DNA from: Siphonodentalium dalli
Taxonomy: Eukaryota; Mollusca; Scaphopoda; Gadilida; Siphonodentaliidae
DNA length: 64,000 bases
NCBI GenBank assembly: GCA_032622095.1
Contig: CP136069.1
Coordinates: 19,979,326 to 20,043,325 of the forward strand
Direction of reading: 5' to 3'
Part shown: piece after piece, positions 22,963-34,955 of the stretch
How positions within the stretch are numbered: position 1 is the stretch's first letter
Layout: each line of letters starts with the position of its first letter
The notes under the pieces: generated by a model
The model's database searches: none
The model's input: only the letters and a program-made list of their open reading frames with translations
Told to the model about the DNA's origin: nothing
Translations under genes and position numbers: made by a program

Positions 22963-25900
22963 AGGATAGGATAGGATAGGATATTTTATTTAAATATACA
23001 CATATTAATGCATAATACATTTGACAAATATTATGTTGTATATTCGAGGGGTGGCATAGTCAGGCTAGACTGTCTTACTGCCACCCCCTTAAAAATGAAA
23101 AGATGTTATGATAGGCGGTCATGATTTCTTGTACAATGCACGGCTATATAATTATGTATCACAAAATGGTTGTATTATATACATGGAGGGTATACGTCTA
23201 GATAAATTGTTTATTGGTTACTCGATGGTCTGTCTCTTTCTTGTCAGTGGGTTGTTCCTTGAAAGTCGAGTAGGAATGTACTGAGTGAGGTTGAGGATTG
23301 CGGTATATAGGGGAAGTCACTTATTGAGGAGCTACTACACAGTCGGGACATCTTTGATTGTTGCATTTAATTGTTGCAGCATATTTTTTAATGCAATCGG
23401 CATGTAAACGTCGTTTAAATGTGTGTCTGGATTGGTATGATGTAAATTCGTTATCTAAGTTGTTCCATATGGTTGGAAAGGAATGAAATGGTAGTTGTTG
23501 GGACCAAGATGTTCTTGGTTTTTTTAAAAATAGTGGGTGCTTTTGTCGGGTGGCTGGTCATGTTTTCCGTTTGGAAAATATGTCGGTAAATGATTCTATT
23601 AAACGCATATGATACCAATCATGCATGAAAACAGCCGCTTGTACTTTGTGGATGTCGTAGATTTTGAGTATATTTTCTTTTTTAAAGAGAGGTTCTGTGT
23701 GGCTTCTATATTTCTTATTACATATAACTCGTATTGCGCGTTTTTGAAGCATGAAAATTTTTTTGACCGCAGGGACGTGTCCCCATATTTGAACAGCGTA
23801 GACTAAATGGCTTTGTATTAGAGCATAATATAATGTTTTAAGTGCGCTACCAGGAAAGAAGTGTTTAACTTTATTGATGTGGTATATGCGGCATTCACCA
23901 TTTTTGAACAAACAGAGGACACGTGTTTTTTGAAAGTCAGGTTTTCATCTATATGGATTCCTAGGAATTTTGTGGAGGATTCGTGCTCTAGATTTCCTAT
24001 CTTGTTTAGTTCCGTATTATTTAAGTAAACCTTTATAAAGTTCCATTTGTCATCATTGTTCTCTGGGTGTATCAGCATATAATTGCTTTTTTTAGTATTG
24101 ATCACTAACTTATTGCTACAGCACCAAGCAAATATGTTGCGTAACTCATTATTCACATAACTTTCTACAAGGATGCCATTTTTTCCACCAGTTACTAGAG
24201 TCGTATCGTCCGCGTATGATAAGATATCCATTGTTGTCGAATTTGACATATCGTTAACGTAAATTAAGAAAATTATCGGTCCCAGAATTGATCCCTGGGG
24301 CACTCCACACGTCACTTCCGTCAATTCAGATTTGATACCATTGAGTTCAACATATTGCCTTCTATTTTTCAGGTAGCTCTGAAACCATGAGTATGCTGTG
24401 CCTCGTATACCATAGTGATCTAGTTTATGAAGTAAAATATCGTGATTTATCGTGTCAAATGCTTTTGAGAGGTCGAGAAATAGAGCTAAAGTGGAATCTC
24501 TTGTCATTTTGTCATTATTTGAGACAACTTGATCGAGGAGGTGTAATACAGGATGGAAGGTTGAATGATTAGGGCGGAAGCCGTATTGGTGTTTATAAAG
24601 TATGTTTTGTTCATTTAAGAAGTCTAGTAATCGTTTATGCATTATTTTTTCGAGAAGTTTAGAGATAGCTGGAAGAATGCTGATAGGTCTGTAGTTGGAA
24701 ATTTCATGAGTGGTATTATTTTTTGGGATCGGAACTACTTTAGAAATTTTCATTTTGTCAGGGACTATTCCATGCTCTAAGGACAAGTTAAAAATATGCA
24801 ATAATGCTGGGGCTATTTCCTCAATTGTTTCCTTGATAAGTTTAGTTGATATACCATTGAAATCCCTTGATACTTTCCCTGTCATAGAGAAACATGTGAG
24901 GATGATTTCCTGCATAGAGGTCGGAATTATTTTGAAATTGATGTCGTCTGGTCTGCGGTTATGGAGAAAATCTGTAAAATGAGAGTCATTTTCATGTTCA
25001 TTGAGTTGGCTAGTTTCCCGCCCAATTTTTGAGAAAAAGTCATTGAACTTTTCCGATATGAGTTTGGAATTTTCAAGTTCTATTCCGTTTTCGGTAAATG
25101 TCTTGGGGTTATTATTTGTGTTTCCATTCATCTTCAATGCACCCTTAAGTATTTCCCATGTTTTCTTTAAGTTATTTTTATTTACTTCTAGAATATTTGT
25201 ATAGTATATATTTTTACTCTTTCTGATTAGTTTATTATATAAGGTACGATAACTCAAATATTTATTTACGTTCGTTTCCGTGGGTTTATTTAATTTGCGT
25301 AGATATAGCTGGTTCTTAACAATACTTGACTTAATCAATCCGGATGTCATCCAAGGATTGCGTTTTATGAATTTTTTGGGTATATGTCGGCTTTTGATAG
25401 GGAAAGCTAGTTCATATGCATTCATATAGATATCTAAGAAGATTTCATATGCTTGGTCGACACTTCTACAAGATGTGACGGAGTCAAAGGTACACGATTT
25501 TAAAAGATTTTTGAATATAATTATGTTATCAGGACTAAAACTTCTTTGATTAGTGGTTGCTTCGTTATTATTGGTGCTGTTTTGTCTCTTTTGGTTAGAT
25601 TCTGAATAAAATATGCCGAAGTGATCGGAAACATCGCATGTGATTATGCCAGATTTACAGTCGCCTTGTAGGTTATTGGTATATATATTATCGATGAGAG
25701 TTGCTGAATGATCAGTCATTCGGGTAGGTTTAGTAATCCTTGGCACGAATCCTCTTGTGAAAATGTTATTTATGAAATCATTCGTTTTTGTATGCGAGTT
25801 GAAATTGAGTAGGTCAATATTAAAGTCTCCTGATATATATGATTTGTGGTTACAAATTTTTTCTAAAATATCGTCGAATTTTTTCAAAAATTGATCAATG

Positions 25901-26600
25901 TTGGCCTTTGGTGCGGTATTTGGTCTGTAAACGCAGCCGATTATCCGAGAGTCATTTTTTCCTGGGTTAATTTCCACGAATATTGTTTCTATTACGTGTG
26001 GAATAAATTCACTAAGGTCGGGTCGATTTTTATAGTCAATGGAATCTTTTATGTAAAGGCATACACCACCTCTGCCATCATCGTCGTCAGCTCTGCACTT
26101 GAATTCCATAGGGTGATATCCCGGTATCTGAAAGTGCGATGGTTGTCTTATTTTAAATGTTTCAGTTAAAGCAATAACGTCGAATGAATTATTATTCGAC
26201 TTTAAATCGCATAGGAGATTACACAAAGAATCGAAATTTGCATTGATGCTTCGACAGTTGAGGCTGAATATTGAAAATTTGGTTTTTTTATTTGATTGAT
26301 CTATAGTGTCTGATGGTGAAATGTATCCACATTCATTGCAGGTATTAATAGCAGAATTTAAATTATCGTCATTTTCCTGTTCCGCTTCGTTCCATTTCAT
26401 TGTAAAGTTATATTCATCAGAATCCCGAACCTCACTCAAATTTACGTTAGGTGTAGCCATGAGTTCCTATAATGGAATGAATGAAATGTATGCCCTCCGC
26501 TTCAGAATGAATTAAAGATGTAAGCATGAATATGTATAGTCCGTGCATTGTTACTAGAGCTAACCGTAATATGAAATACATATTATTTTAATAATGTTTT
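22963..26600 (-). mobile_element. CR1-group non-LTR retrotransposon, nearly full ORF2
   Basis: The element lies on the minus strand. Its 3' terminus carries a pentameric tail seen on the plus strand as (TAGGA)n at about 22963-22983. The 3' UTR is about 340 bp, and the ORF2-like coding region covers 23321-26460. The 5' boundary is not determinable; I see no ORF1 in the next kilobase upstream. The tail type and the EEP-RT order without RNase H fit the CR1/L2 group rather than LTR elements or L1. Clade is inferred from motif style only. Confidence 0.85.
23321..26460 (-). pseudogene. Retrotransposon ORF2: AP-endonuclease plus reverse transcriptase, one frameshift and one stop
   Basis: The first 880 codons (26460 to 23818) are open. 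The EEP endonuclease spans residues about 61-285, with catalytic-type motifs FSLNCRS (N69), TE (E100), SGDFNIDL (D212, N214) and SDH (278-280). The reverse transcriptase spans about 560-800: NYRPISILP, QYGFRPNHST, FLDLSKAFDT (D663), GVPQGSILGP and SYADD (749-752). The natural C-terminus lies in the next frame after a 1-nt shift at about 23885. It runs HINKVKHFFPG and LVYAVQIWG, then an in-frame TGA at 23558-23560 (probably a decayed CGA). After that it continues through WSQQLPFHSFPTIWNN to CNNQRCPDCVVAPQ and TAA at 23321-23323. The cysteines near the end fit a terminal zinc-knuckle-like tail. The ATG at 26458-26460 is chosen because it is the first in the frame. Every catalytic motif is intact, so the insertion is young. 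Confidence 0.92.
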
Positions 26601-27870
26601 GTATTCGGCGGGTATGTGTTTCTGGTAAGTCCTCGAATGCGTGTCAATCGACGGTCAATGAACATTTCAAATTCCGCTTGTTATTTTCTCATGAAAGTAT
26701 TGCCAAAAATCGCATATCTGTGATTTGACGTGTAGGCTATCTAATTGACCCACAACGAGGACTTACGTCATAGTTTAAATAGATAACTCCATAATATATA
26801 TGTAGGTATATAGACCTATGTGGCTAAATGTATGAGTGTATGCCAATAGTATGTTGAAAATACATGAACAAGAACCTATAATTAATAAAACTTTGAAGAT
26901 TCATAAATGATTGCATATACGTGTATAAATGGTACACCGACTTCTGGTTGTATTTGACAAAGTATAATTTGTTTTTAAAAGAAATCTACTGGACACAAAG
27001 TCCCAAACACAAGGCCTCATCGAGCCTACAAATCGGTATCCCTATAAAGAAGGCTTTATATGGATACCGATCTATAATCCCGACAAAACCCTACCTCCGG
27101 GACCTATGTCCAGTAACTGTGTCTAAATTCATGAATTAATTCGTCTTGATGAAGTTGACTTTATTGCGATCGGAATGTTTCGGACCTGACTGTACTGTCA
27201 CAACATGACCTAATTTAATAATAATAAATGTCAAGGTCAGTTTGATGACATGGATTCGTGAAATATCGGAGTCGTCTCGTGTGCAAGAAACTTGAAAACA
27301 TCACAATTAAGCTATTCCTGTTTCTTATAAAAGTTATTCGGATTTTACATACATTCAAACGGTTTGTGGAAATGTCAGGCAATTGTTGCACAACAGTTTT
27401 ATGGTGTCTTCGATTCTATTTGAATGGATTCGACTAAACACGTGGTGGCTCCAGTGCAGACGATTAACCCATAGACACAGTATGCTGTAGGCTAGCAAAC
27501 ATCATTCCCGAAGGCGGTGAATGGATTTGGTCATGTCTCTTTAGGATCAAATGCAATGAGTATGTAGGCGACCATTATGTGAATGTAAGTATTAATAATT
27601 AATACTAAATATTTAATACTAAATATATCTGTATAGCCTGTCAGAAGTTGTGTATGTTTACACACCTGTGTACATGAATGCATATCTTCTGCTTTGACAT
27701 TTTGTCATATTAAAATCAAATACTGTATACAAAAATACAACAGAGTCATGAGTAAAGATAAGTAGGCCTATACTAATACTGGTATCATAATTCCAGTAAA
27801 TACAAGGGTGTATGCATGTACATGTATTGTACGCCTGTATGTAATCATGGATATATGTTGATCATTTTGT
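26530..27870. other. No gene recognised apart from one small MITE
   Basis: AT-rich DNA upstream of the retrotransposon's coding region; part may be its 5' UTR. The only structured feature is the hairpin element at 26989-27113. Confidence 0.4.
26989..27113. mobile_element. 125-bp hairpin MITE flanked by TA
   Basis: The ends CTGGACAC.AAGTCCC and GGGACCTATGTCCAG are inverted and each is bordered by TA. A second inverted pair lies inside: ATCGGTATCCCTATAAAG versus CTTTATATGGATACCGAT. The TA flanks suggest Tc1/mariner-type mobilisation. Confidence 0.7.
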
Positions 27871-28576
27871 ACATTAGGGTTAAACATGGGCATGCCATTT
27901 ATGAAAATTGTGTCCATGTTAAAGGAGCATTAAAAAAAAAAATAAGTAAGTTTGGCATAGTGGGTTAATTGTTATTCCAGTAAAGTGATGCACCAATTTT
28001 GGTAACCCATCATGGGATTTGTAATTGTATGCATGTATGTGTTGATCAAATCACATGTTTAAGGGTAATTACTAGAAAGGTGACAAAATTGTACCCTTCA
28101 TGCAACAGTTTTCTATAATCTAAGCAATGTGTTCAGTTCTGGTATTACTAAAAGTAATCGGTGACCCATCATGGGATTTTTATACATGTATGCATATGTT
28201 AATTTATTCATACATCCAAAGTTAAATCATACACCCAAAGTTGAATCATACATCCAAGGTTAAATCGGCACATGCCATTTATGAGATATTTGCATAAATA
28301 AAGCACCATCCTAATAAAGAATCTGTAAATAAAAAACATTTGGTGAAACATCATATGATATGTATACATGTACATTTGTGTATCCCTAATTAGATATAAT
28401 AATTTGTATATACATCTAGTTCTAGTATTAAAGGCGGCATCATTATGCCATTTTGGATTTTTTGACAATTCATGAGACATTTCATCTATTATATAAATCA
28501 TGGGATTTGTAGACTTACATGTATATGCCAATTGATTCCTATATTTATTGTTACTAATGTGACACATCTCATTATA

Positions 28577-28650
28577 TGTGTCACCAAAAAAAAAAAAAAA
28601 AAAAAAAATATTTTGTTTTTTTGTTTTTTGTTTTTGTTTTTTGGTGACAC
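28577..28650. repeat. Hairpin with oligo-A/T arms
   Basis: TGTGTCACC followed by a run of about 24 A faces a T-rich run ending TTTTTTGGTGACACA. The 8-bp GTGTCACC core pairs perfectly. It lies inside the degenerate satellite and probably arose by an inverted duplication or a poly-A expansion. Confidence 0.6.
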
Positions 28651-29169
28651 ACCATGGGGTATGTGTATGTACATTTGTTCATGTCAAATAATTGTTACAT
28701 TCATGTTCTAGGAATAACACAATTCATGAGACATGTTCTAGGTTTAACACAGGTCATGCGGCATTATGTCTAAACACAAGTCATTATTAAATATAAAACT
28801 TTGGTACATGTATCAGTATCAATTCATTCGTACATTCCAAGTTAAGTGGCACATCTCATATTGTAGGGCATTTTTCTATAGTAAAGCACCATCCAGGCTA
28901 AGTCTGGTATACTATACAGTCTGTGTACTATTCGAGTAATGTGTAAGATTTTGTGACCCATCATGGGATTTGTATACATGTATTTGACATATTTGTCGAT
29001 TCATTTGTGCATATATGTATATACATGGGTAATAAGGCAGTGTATGCTATTCATCGTGATTCATGAGTGTACGATGGTAGGCCAATATGAAATATTTTAG
29101 ATATTTCGTGCATGTTAATTAAAGAACACATGTATTTTAAAGCATCCCATAGTTCTGCATAAGTTTTAA

Positions 29170-29649
29170 AGGTACTCAATCCGAACAGAGGGTCCCCATC
29201 CCAACAGATTCCAACAACAACAACCCGATCAGAGGGTCCTATATTACTATCTCTTTGGCTCCGGGGGCAAAAAGCATCCGACCCGAGTCGAGGAACCCAT
29301 CAAACAAAGCTCAGAGCTATTAGATATTGATTTCTGAAATTTTTCATTTGCTCGAGATGAGTACTAATAATTGCCGTCAATTTCGTAACCTGCTCGAGAT
29401 GTGTACAACAAAACACAATTCAAACGGACAAGGATGGATAACTCTAAAATCAAGTGGTAATAATAAAGCAATTTTGACTGTGTTCTGGGCCAGAAAGTAT
29501 TCCCGATAATGAAAAATAATAGATTTCCAAAATCGACATCCAACAAATCCGAGCCCTGATGGGTGACCTCCTCGACCCGAATCAAACACTTCTGACCCCC
29601 GAAGCCATCGAAATAGTAATTGAAAGGAGTTTTATCGGATTGAGTACCT
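29170..29649. mobile_element. TTAA-flanked MITE
   Basis: The ends AGGTACTCAATCCGA and TCGGATTGAGTACCT are perfect inverted repeats (15 bp). TTAA stands on both outer sides (29166-29169 and 29650-29653), which would fit a piggyBac-type target duplication, although the TTAA could instead be part of the inverted repeat. CTCGAGATG.GTAC appears twice inside (about 29352 and 29393). No coding capacity. Confidence 0.7.
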
Positions 29650-30935
29650 TTAAGTATTCTGGATCTAATCCAGGTTTTAATTGACACATGGCATCGATAA
29701 AACTTTTTTTTCCATTTTAATGTGAAATATGAAATGTTTGGAATTATGCTCTGTGTGTGATTACAGTATTGAATACATGCAACTTTTTTCATCATTTGTT
29801 CTTGCAGCCGGCTTTAAAGCAGCACATGACATTCTGGAGACAATTTTATATTAACACGCACAATCTTAAGAAATGTGTGGCATGGTGCGCTTTGTGAGAT
29901 TTCAATAATTGAAACATGTTTTGAATTATAGCTATATGTGACAGGGCTAAAGTGGTATATGACATCCATAAGATAATTTTATATAATAAAAAAAAAAAAA
30001 AAGTAACACAATTTATTGTGAAACGTCTGGCATGATGCGCTTTGTAGAATTCCAATAATGCATATGTATTGATTCATTTAAGCATCAAAAATTAAGGTGG
30101 AACGTGACAATTTTATATAATATGATAATAACGCGCCTTCTTTACTTAAGAAACATCTTGCATGTTGCACTTTGTAAGATTCGAATATGATATCCATGAG
30201 ACAATTTTATATAATACAAAAATGTGTCGTTTTTTTGTTTTTGTTTTTTAAAACAAACAAAAAAAGCATCTGGCATGATGCACTTTGCATGATTCATTCG
30301 AGCATCTATGATTTAGTAAAGCGACGTTTTATTTTCATGAAACTTTTTTCCTATTTTAATAAGATTTTAAACCCAAAAAAAACAAAAACAACAACCTTAA
30401 GCATCTGGAATGGTGCTCATCATTCTTTCTTCCGGCCAGGTTTAAAGTGGTACATGAAATCTATGAGACAGTTCTAAGCAATGGCGCACTATCTTAAGAA
30501 AGTCTGGCTTGATTCGCTTTGTTGGTTTCAAATAACACATATTTGTTGATTGATTTGTCCATCCAGAATTAAAGCGACGCATGTCATTCATGTAAATTTT
30601 TTGTATTTCACCGCAAATTCTTAAAATGTCTGGCATGATGCTATATTTGATCAAGTATTATTTGTATACAATCAGTTATTTTTTATCATTCAGTCTTATA
30701 GGCAGGATTAAAGTGGCACATGCCATTCAGGAGAGAATTTTATATAATAACGCGCTGTCTCAAGCAATGTCTGACATGATTCGCTTTGTAGGATTCCAAT
30801 AATACATATGTGTTGGTTAATTTGTGCACCCAGGTTTAAAGCGACATGTTCCATTCATGAAATTTTTTGTGTTTCAGCGCAAATTTTCAAATGGTGCATC
30901 CGGGTTAAAGTGGCACATCCCATCTATGTTTTATG

Positions 30936-31817
30936 TAATTATGTATCTAATGCATACAGCATGGGTCTTCATATTACTAAAATTATTTCAAATACTGAAG
31001 TAGAGTATCTTATTCACAATTTTGAAATTTGCCATAAATAATTATAATTAATGCTGTCAACTTCCGACTCAACTATAGTATAAAGTTATCAGAATCGATT
31101 AATTGCCAAAAGCAATTATAATTACTACTGCTGTCAAATATAGTGTAACTTTAGTTGCCCAAGGACTGTTATATATTAATATTTTATTCATCGTAATTTG
31201 GTATCGAGACCGACGGTCAACATTTGTCGACTATTTACCAGCTAAGCTACCATATATTTGAGGTGGCGAAATAGTAAATGATAAACCATGAATGGGCTTT
31301 GATGGATGGGTTCATCGACTCAAATCATATTTTTTGTTCTCTTGATGTCAAACAATAATAATTGAGGTGTGTTATTATAAATCAGATTATGTATACCGGG
31401 TATTTAATTCTCGTATTAAGGTAGCATTATTTAGTGCTATACAGCTAATATACTTGTATCATTGAAATGACTGTTTTCGATCAATGGCACAGTTGGTGCA
31501 GGTGTACCAAACAGTAGGTATTTTTATTCAGGTGTCGTTCATGAAAACTTTAGTAGTCATTACTGGTTATAATGGTATTTAGTTGTAACGCATGGGGCAC
31601 TTGTATATGTTCAGCGAAGAGTGCACACATATCTGAAATTGAAGTTTGCATTGAGTCAAACTTGCATTTCATATAGGTTTATGCATTATTATATACAATA
31701 GAACATATATTCAGCATATTTCAAGCATATTAAGTGGTACATATATTCAGAAGTATTTAACATTCACATGGTAGATCAAAACATCATGTGTACATGTATA
31801 TGGAACACTACATGTAC
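30936..31817. other. No gene recognised
   Basis: AT-rich DNA downstream of the minus-strand ORF1-like gene. I see no reverse-transcriptase or endonuclease motif here in any frame, so the ORF1-like gene has no ORF2 behind it. Confidence 0.5.
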
Positions 31818-32756
31818 TTATATGTCAGATAATTTGTTTATCTGCTTAATTTTCCTGGTTTTGTCTGTATATTTGATGTAGATCTTGCCACCAACAGACC
31901 AGGCATCATCAACGATAGCTAATTCTTTGGCATTCTTAAGCAGTGAACTGTTCACATCGGTCAGATCTTCCTTTATGACTAGTTTCTGACCTTTTAATGT
32001 TTTGCGTTCCGCAATCACAGAGTTTTTTGTCCTTCTAGAAATAAAGTTACATATAACACTTCTTGGATATTTCTGATCCGATCTATATTTGCCAATGCGA
32101 TGGGCAATACTTATGTCTTCCTGTCTGATGTTTTTCAGATTAAGTTTATACTGGATGATTTCAATGACCTTTTTCTCACATGCATCTACTGATTCACCAC
32201 TGTCGTCCTCAATTCCAAAGATCCGTATTGTGTTTTTCCTCGTTTGTTGCTCAAGTCGGTTATTCTTTTCCTTCAGTGCATCTATTTCGGCTTTCATACC
32301 TTCAATATCAGTGTCGCGCTCTTCGATTTGTTCAGCCATTTCTTTCATTTCACCATCCATCCTGTCCATTCGCTGTTCGACATCAAACATTTTCCCAACA
32401 CACTCATCTTTCACATTGTCCAACTTTTTGTCAAATTCAGACTTCATTTGTGAGATTATGATGTTCATGTTTTCAGTTTTCACCAAGGGTTCTAGGCTTT
32501 TCTCCAGGTCAGTTTTCGTAACCATGTTATCAAGTTTGGCATTGATTTCTGACAAAGCCTTTGCTAAATTAGTCTCTGGTGTCGTATCAAATGATATTTT
32601 CTGTTGCATTCCCTGCCCAATTTTGGATGTTTTCTGTTTCTTTGGAGGTACAGCATTGGGTTTTGGTTTAGTCGATTTGCTAGGGTCAGGGTTCATACTG
32701 TCGTCCCCGCTTGCACTGGATGTGGAGCTTGCTGGGGGTAGTTTCTCAGCTGGCAT
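31818..32756 (-). CDS. L1-ORF1-like RNA-binding protein (312 aa), solitary and intact
   Basis: The start is the ATG at 32754-32756 in the context TTCACCATGCC, which fits a good eukaryotic initiation context. Residues 1-55 are low-complexity and rich in Ser, Pro and Lys. Residues about 60-172 form a long predicted coiled coil with heptad-like Leu/Ile/Met spacing and many Lys/Glu. Residues about 175-245 resemble the RRM of L1 ORF1p-type proteins: NTIRIFGIEDD, EDISIAHRIGK, PRSVICNFISRRTK. Residues 246-312 (LKGQKLVIKEDLT, GGKIYIKYTDKTRKI) match the usual C-terminal domain. Such proteins trimerise by the coiled coil and coat retrotransposon RNA in the cytoplasm. No ORF2 follows within 5 kb on this strand. 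Alternatives are a 5' relic of a non-LTR element, an ORF1-only non-autonomous element, or a domesticated gene. Confidence 0.8.
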   Translation of the reverse strand: MPAEKLPPASSTSSASGDDSMNPDPSKSTKPKPNAVPPKKQKTSKIGQGMQQKISFDTTPETNLAKALSEINAKLDNMVTKTDLEKSLEPLVKTENMNIIISQMKSEFDKKLDNVKDECVGKMFDVEQRMDRMDGEMKEMAEQIEERDTDIEGMKAEIDALKEKNNRLEQQTRKNTIRIFGIEDDSGESVDACEKKVIEIIQYKLNLKNIRQEDISIAHRIGKYRSDQKYPRSVICNFISRRTKNSVIAERKTLKGQKLVIKEDLTDVNSSLLKNAKELAIVDDAWSVGGKIYIKYTDKTRKIKQINKLSDI

Positions 32757-32990
32757 GGTGAACCGTATACGAGGTATCACGAAAATAGGAGAGATCGCTA
32801 TTTATATCGTTATTTCTCCTGGTCGGGTTCAAACTCACTTTTGGAACTTAGCTTGTTTGTGGGTGCCAAACTCTGCTTACGTGTGGTATTTAGTTTCAGT
32901 CGATCGGTCGAGTATAACAGATAGTTTAGAGAAAAAAATTATGCCCGCCAAATATCGTGTTGTTGTTACGCCGCCATGGATACGAAATTT
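32757..32990 (-). promoter_or_regulatory. Possible 5' UTR/promoter of the ORF1-like gene with YY1-type motif
   Basis: About 215 bp upstream of the start codon the minus strand reads TCCATGGCGGCGTAAC, which contains the ATGGCGGC core of YY1 sites. Mammalian L1 5' UTRs carry a YY1 site near their start. The duplication that occupies the next sequence begins at 32991, so a boundary lies here. The regulatory role is inference. Confidence 0.3.
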
Positions 32991-33560
32991 AATGTCGCGG
33001 TAACATCAAAGAATGCCGGACGACTGAGTACGGATATTTTTGTTCACGTGATTTGCGAGGTTGAAACTACTCACGCTTGGAGATCCCGTGCTATCGTACA
33101 ATTACATAATTTGATCAAAGAATGCCGAATTGCTGAGTTAGGCAGAGTGGGATCAACATACACCAAAAGGCGGTTCTCCTTAAATTCTCCTTGCCAGGTA
33201 TTATTGGTCATTATACATGTACCGTACCATCATAAATTTGTAAATACTGTGACTTGTAGCTTGTTCATTTATATAGTCTCAATCAGACGTAATTGCATAA
33301 TTGCGTGCGTAATTACATGATTAATTATCTGGATCAACAGAATTAATGCACCCACGGAAATGATCGACTTGCGTAATATACGTAGCTTTGGATTGCTTTG
33401 TGGGACACTCGGGTGCAAGGAAATTGCTACTTTTTAGTGTCAAATAACAAAATTTTCGCGTTATGTGTTTTCTCAATACGGACTCATTAATTTTCCCTTG
33501 GCGGAAACACTGTCAGGGTTTCCGCCAGGCGGAAACACTGTCAGGGTTTCCGCCAGGCCG
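32991..33560 (+). repeat. Local duplication D, copy 1
   Basis: 32991-33180 matches 33822-34012, and 33240-33560 matches 34640-34955. Shared stretches include AATGTCGCGGTAACATCAAA, ACATAATTTGATCAAAGAAT, TTACATGATTAATTATCTGG and GCTTTGGATTGCTTTGTGGG. The copies differ by many substitutions and by a ~530-bp insertion or deletion. Confidence 0.8.
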
Positions 33561-33818
33561 GCTGCGGGTCCGTCCCACGGACCCATTCCCCTCGCAGATG
33601 ATCTGTTTGATTCATACATGTACCAACAGTCAGTAGCAATATGTCATACAAAATCTGGCTGCAACGGGAGTTCGTGGGGTTAAACAGAATACTGGTAAAA
33701 AAGCGGGTCAATTGAGCACAGTGTGTTACCGGTACAGCGTAACCCTTTGAAATCAAAGCGCCAAAACTACAACGTAATGTTTGGTGTGCATTGAAATAGC
33801 GATGTTATATACAGCGTG
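33510..33818 (+). repeat. Dispersed repeat R, copy 2
   Basis: Homologous to 22690-22962. It opens with two tandem copies of AACACTGTCAGGGTTTCCGC and joins duplication D copy 2 directly at TGATAAATGTCGCGG, so R and D may be parts of one larger repeat. Confidence 0.75.
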
Positions 33819-33821
33819 ATA

Positions 33822-34955
33822 AATGTCGCGGTAACATCAAAGAATGTCGGACTGCTGAGTACAGATATTATTTTGCACGGGATTTCTGTGGTTGAAACTA
33901 CTCACGCTCAGAGATCCCGTGCTATCGTATGATTACATAATTTGATCAAAGAATGCCGAATTGCTGAGTTAGGCAGAGTAGGGATCAATATACGCCAACA
34001 GGCGGTTCTCCTAACAAAGGAGGTATCTACCTCCGAGATTCCGTGTTATCGTACTATTATAATACGGAAGCTGTCCCAAATCAGTCTTTATAGCAGGAAT
34101 TCATAGTGACAACACTATTCATTTGACCCATATCACATGCATGGAGGATAAACACAAAAAACACCCCCCCCCCCCATATGGAGATAAAGTCAACGTAGGT
34201 CAATAATAGTTTCGTTGTCCCGTCTGGGTCCCCAAACAAAAACAACGGCGCACATCTTCCCATTTCCCGCCAAAACTCAATTATATTTTATAACACGTTG
34301 GCTAAAACTCTATAGCAGCAGTCGTCAGTTGTTGCATGGACTAATACAGACTATTGACAAGCTACGCGTTCCGAGTTTGAAAGATTTCGCTACCATTCGT
34401 ATTTCGCCGCTATAAATATCTCCTGCAGACAAACCCTGCAGTATATATGACGTCACATCGCACAAATAGTTTTACGATTGACAGAATACATGGAATATAT
34501 CAGTTTCATTTTCACGGAAGCTACTTGAAATTCTAGGAAATACTTAATTCAATTCTCCCAGCTAGGTATTATTGGACAATGGATAGATGCTTTTTAGTGT
34601 TTAGTTTCATTATACCTATTGGAATCTTATTGTAAGTTATACATTTTTAAATACTCTAACTTGTAGCTTGATATAGTCTTGAATAAGACGGCAGTCTTAC
34701 GTGCGTAATTACATGATTAATTATCTGGATACCATCAACAGAATTATTGCACCCACGGAAAATGATCGACTTGCGTAATATACGGTACGTAGCTTTGGAT
34801 TGCTTTGTGGGACACTCAGGTGCAAGGAAATGGCTACTTTTCAGTGTCAAATAACAAAATTTTCGCCCGACCGAACGAACCATGGTCGTCCCGTCGCGTT
34901 ATGTTTTTCCCAATACAGACTTATTAATTTCCTCGTGGTGGAAACCCTGATTTTA
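33822..34955 (+). repeat. Local duplication D, copy 2, with ~530-bp extra segment
   Basis: The extra segment at about 34013-34545 begins near AACAAAGGAGGTATCTACCT. It contains TATAAATA at about 34412, TATATATGACGTCACATCG near 34441-34460 (a CRE palindrome), and a C-run near 34165. No supported coding frame. Confidence 0.7.

Larger units (their letters stand above)
27880..30935. repeat. Old degenerate satellite, ~130-300-bp units
   Basis: Recurring phrases are GTTAAA(G)TGGCACATGCCATT, TTCATGAGACAATTTTATAT, AATGTCTGGCATGATGCGCT, TTGTAGGATTCCAATAATAC and, in the first part, GACCCATCATGGGATTTGTA. About nine units are recognisable at 29810-30930. Five or six more diverged ones with the CATCATGGGATTT phrase lie at 27980-28990. 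A MITE (29170-29649) sits between them. Short frames are artefacts. Confidence 0.7.

Noticed and set aside
32089-33003. 304-codon plus-strand frame
   Set aside because: It is antisense to the coiled-coil ORF1-like gene; its Phe/Ser-rich composition is the mirror of Lys/Glu codons on the other strand.
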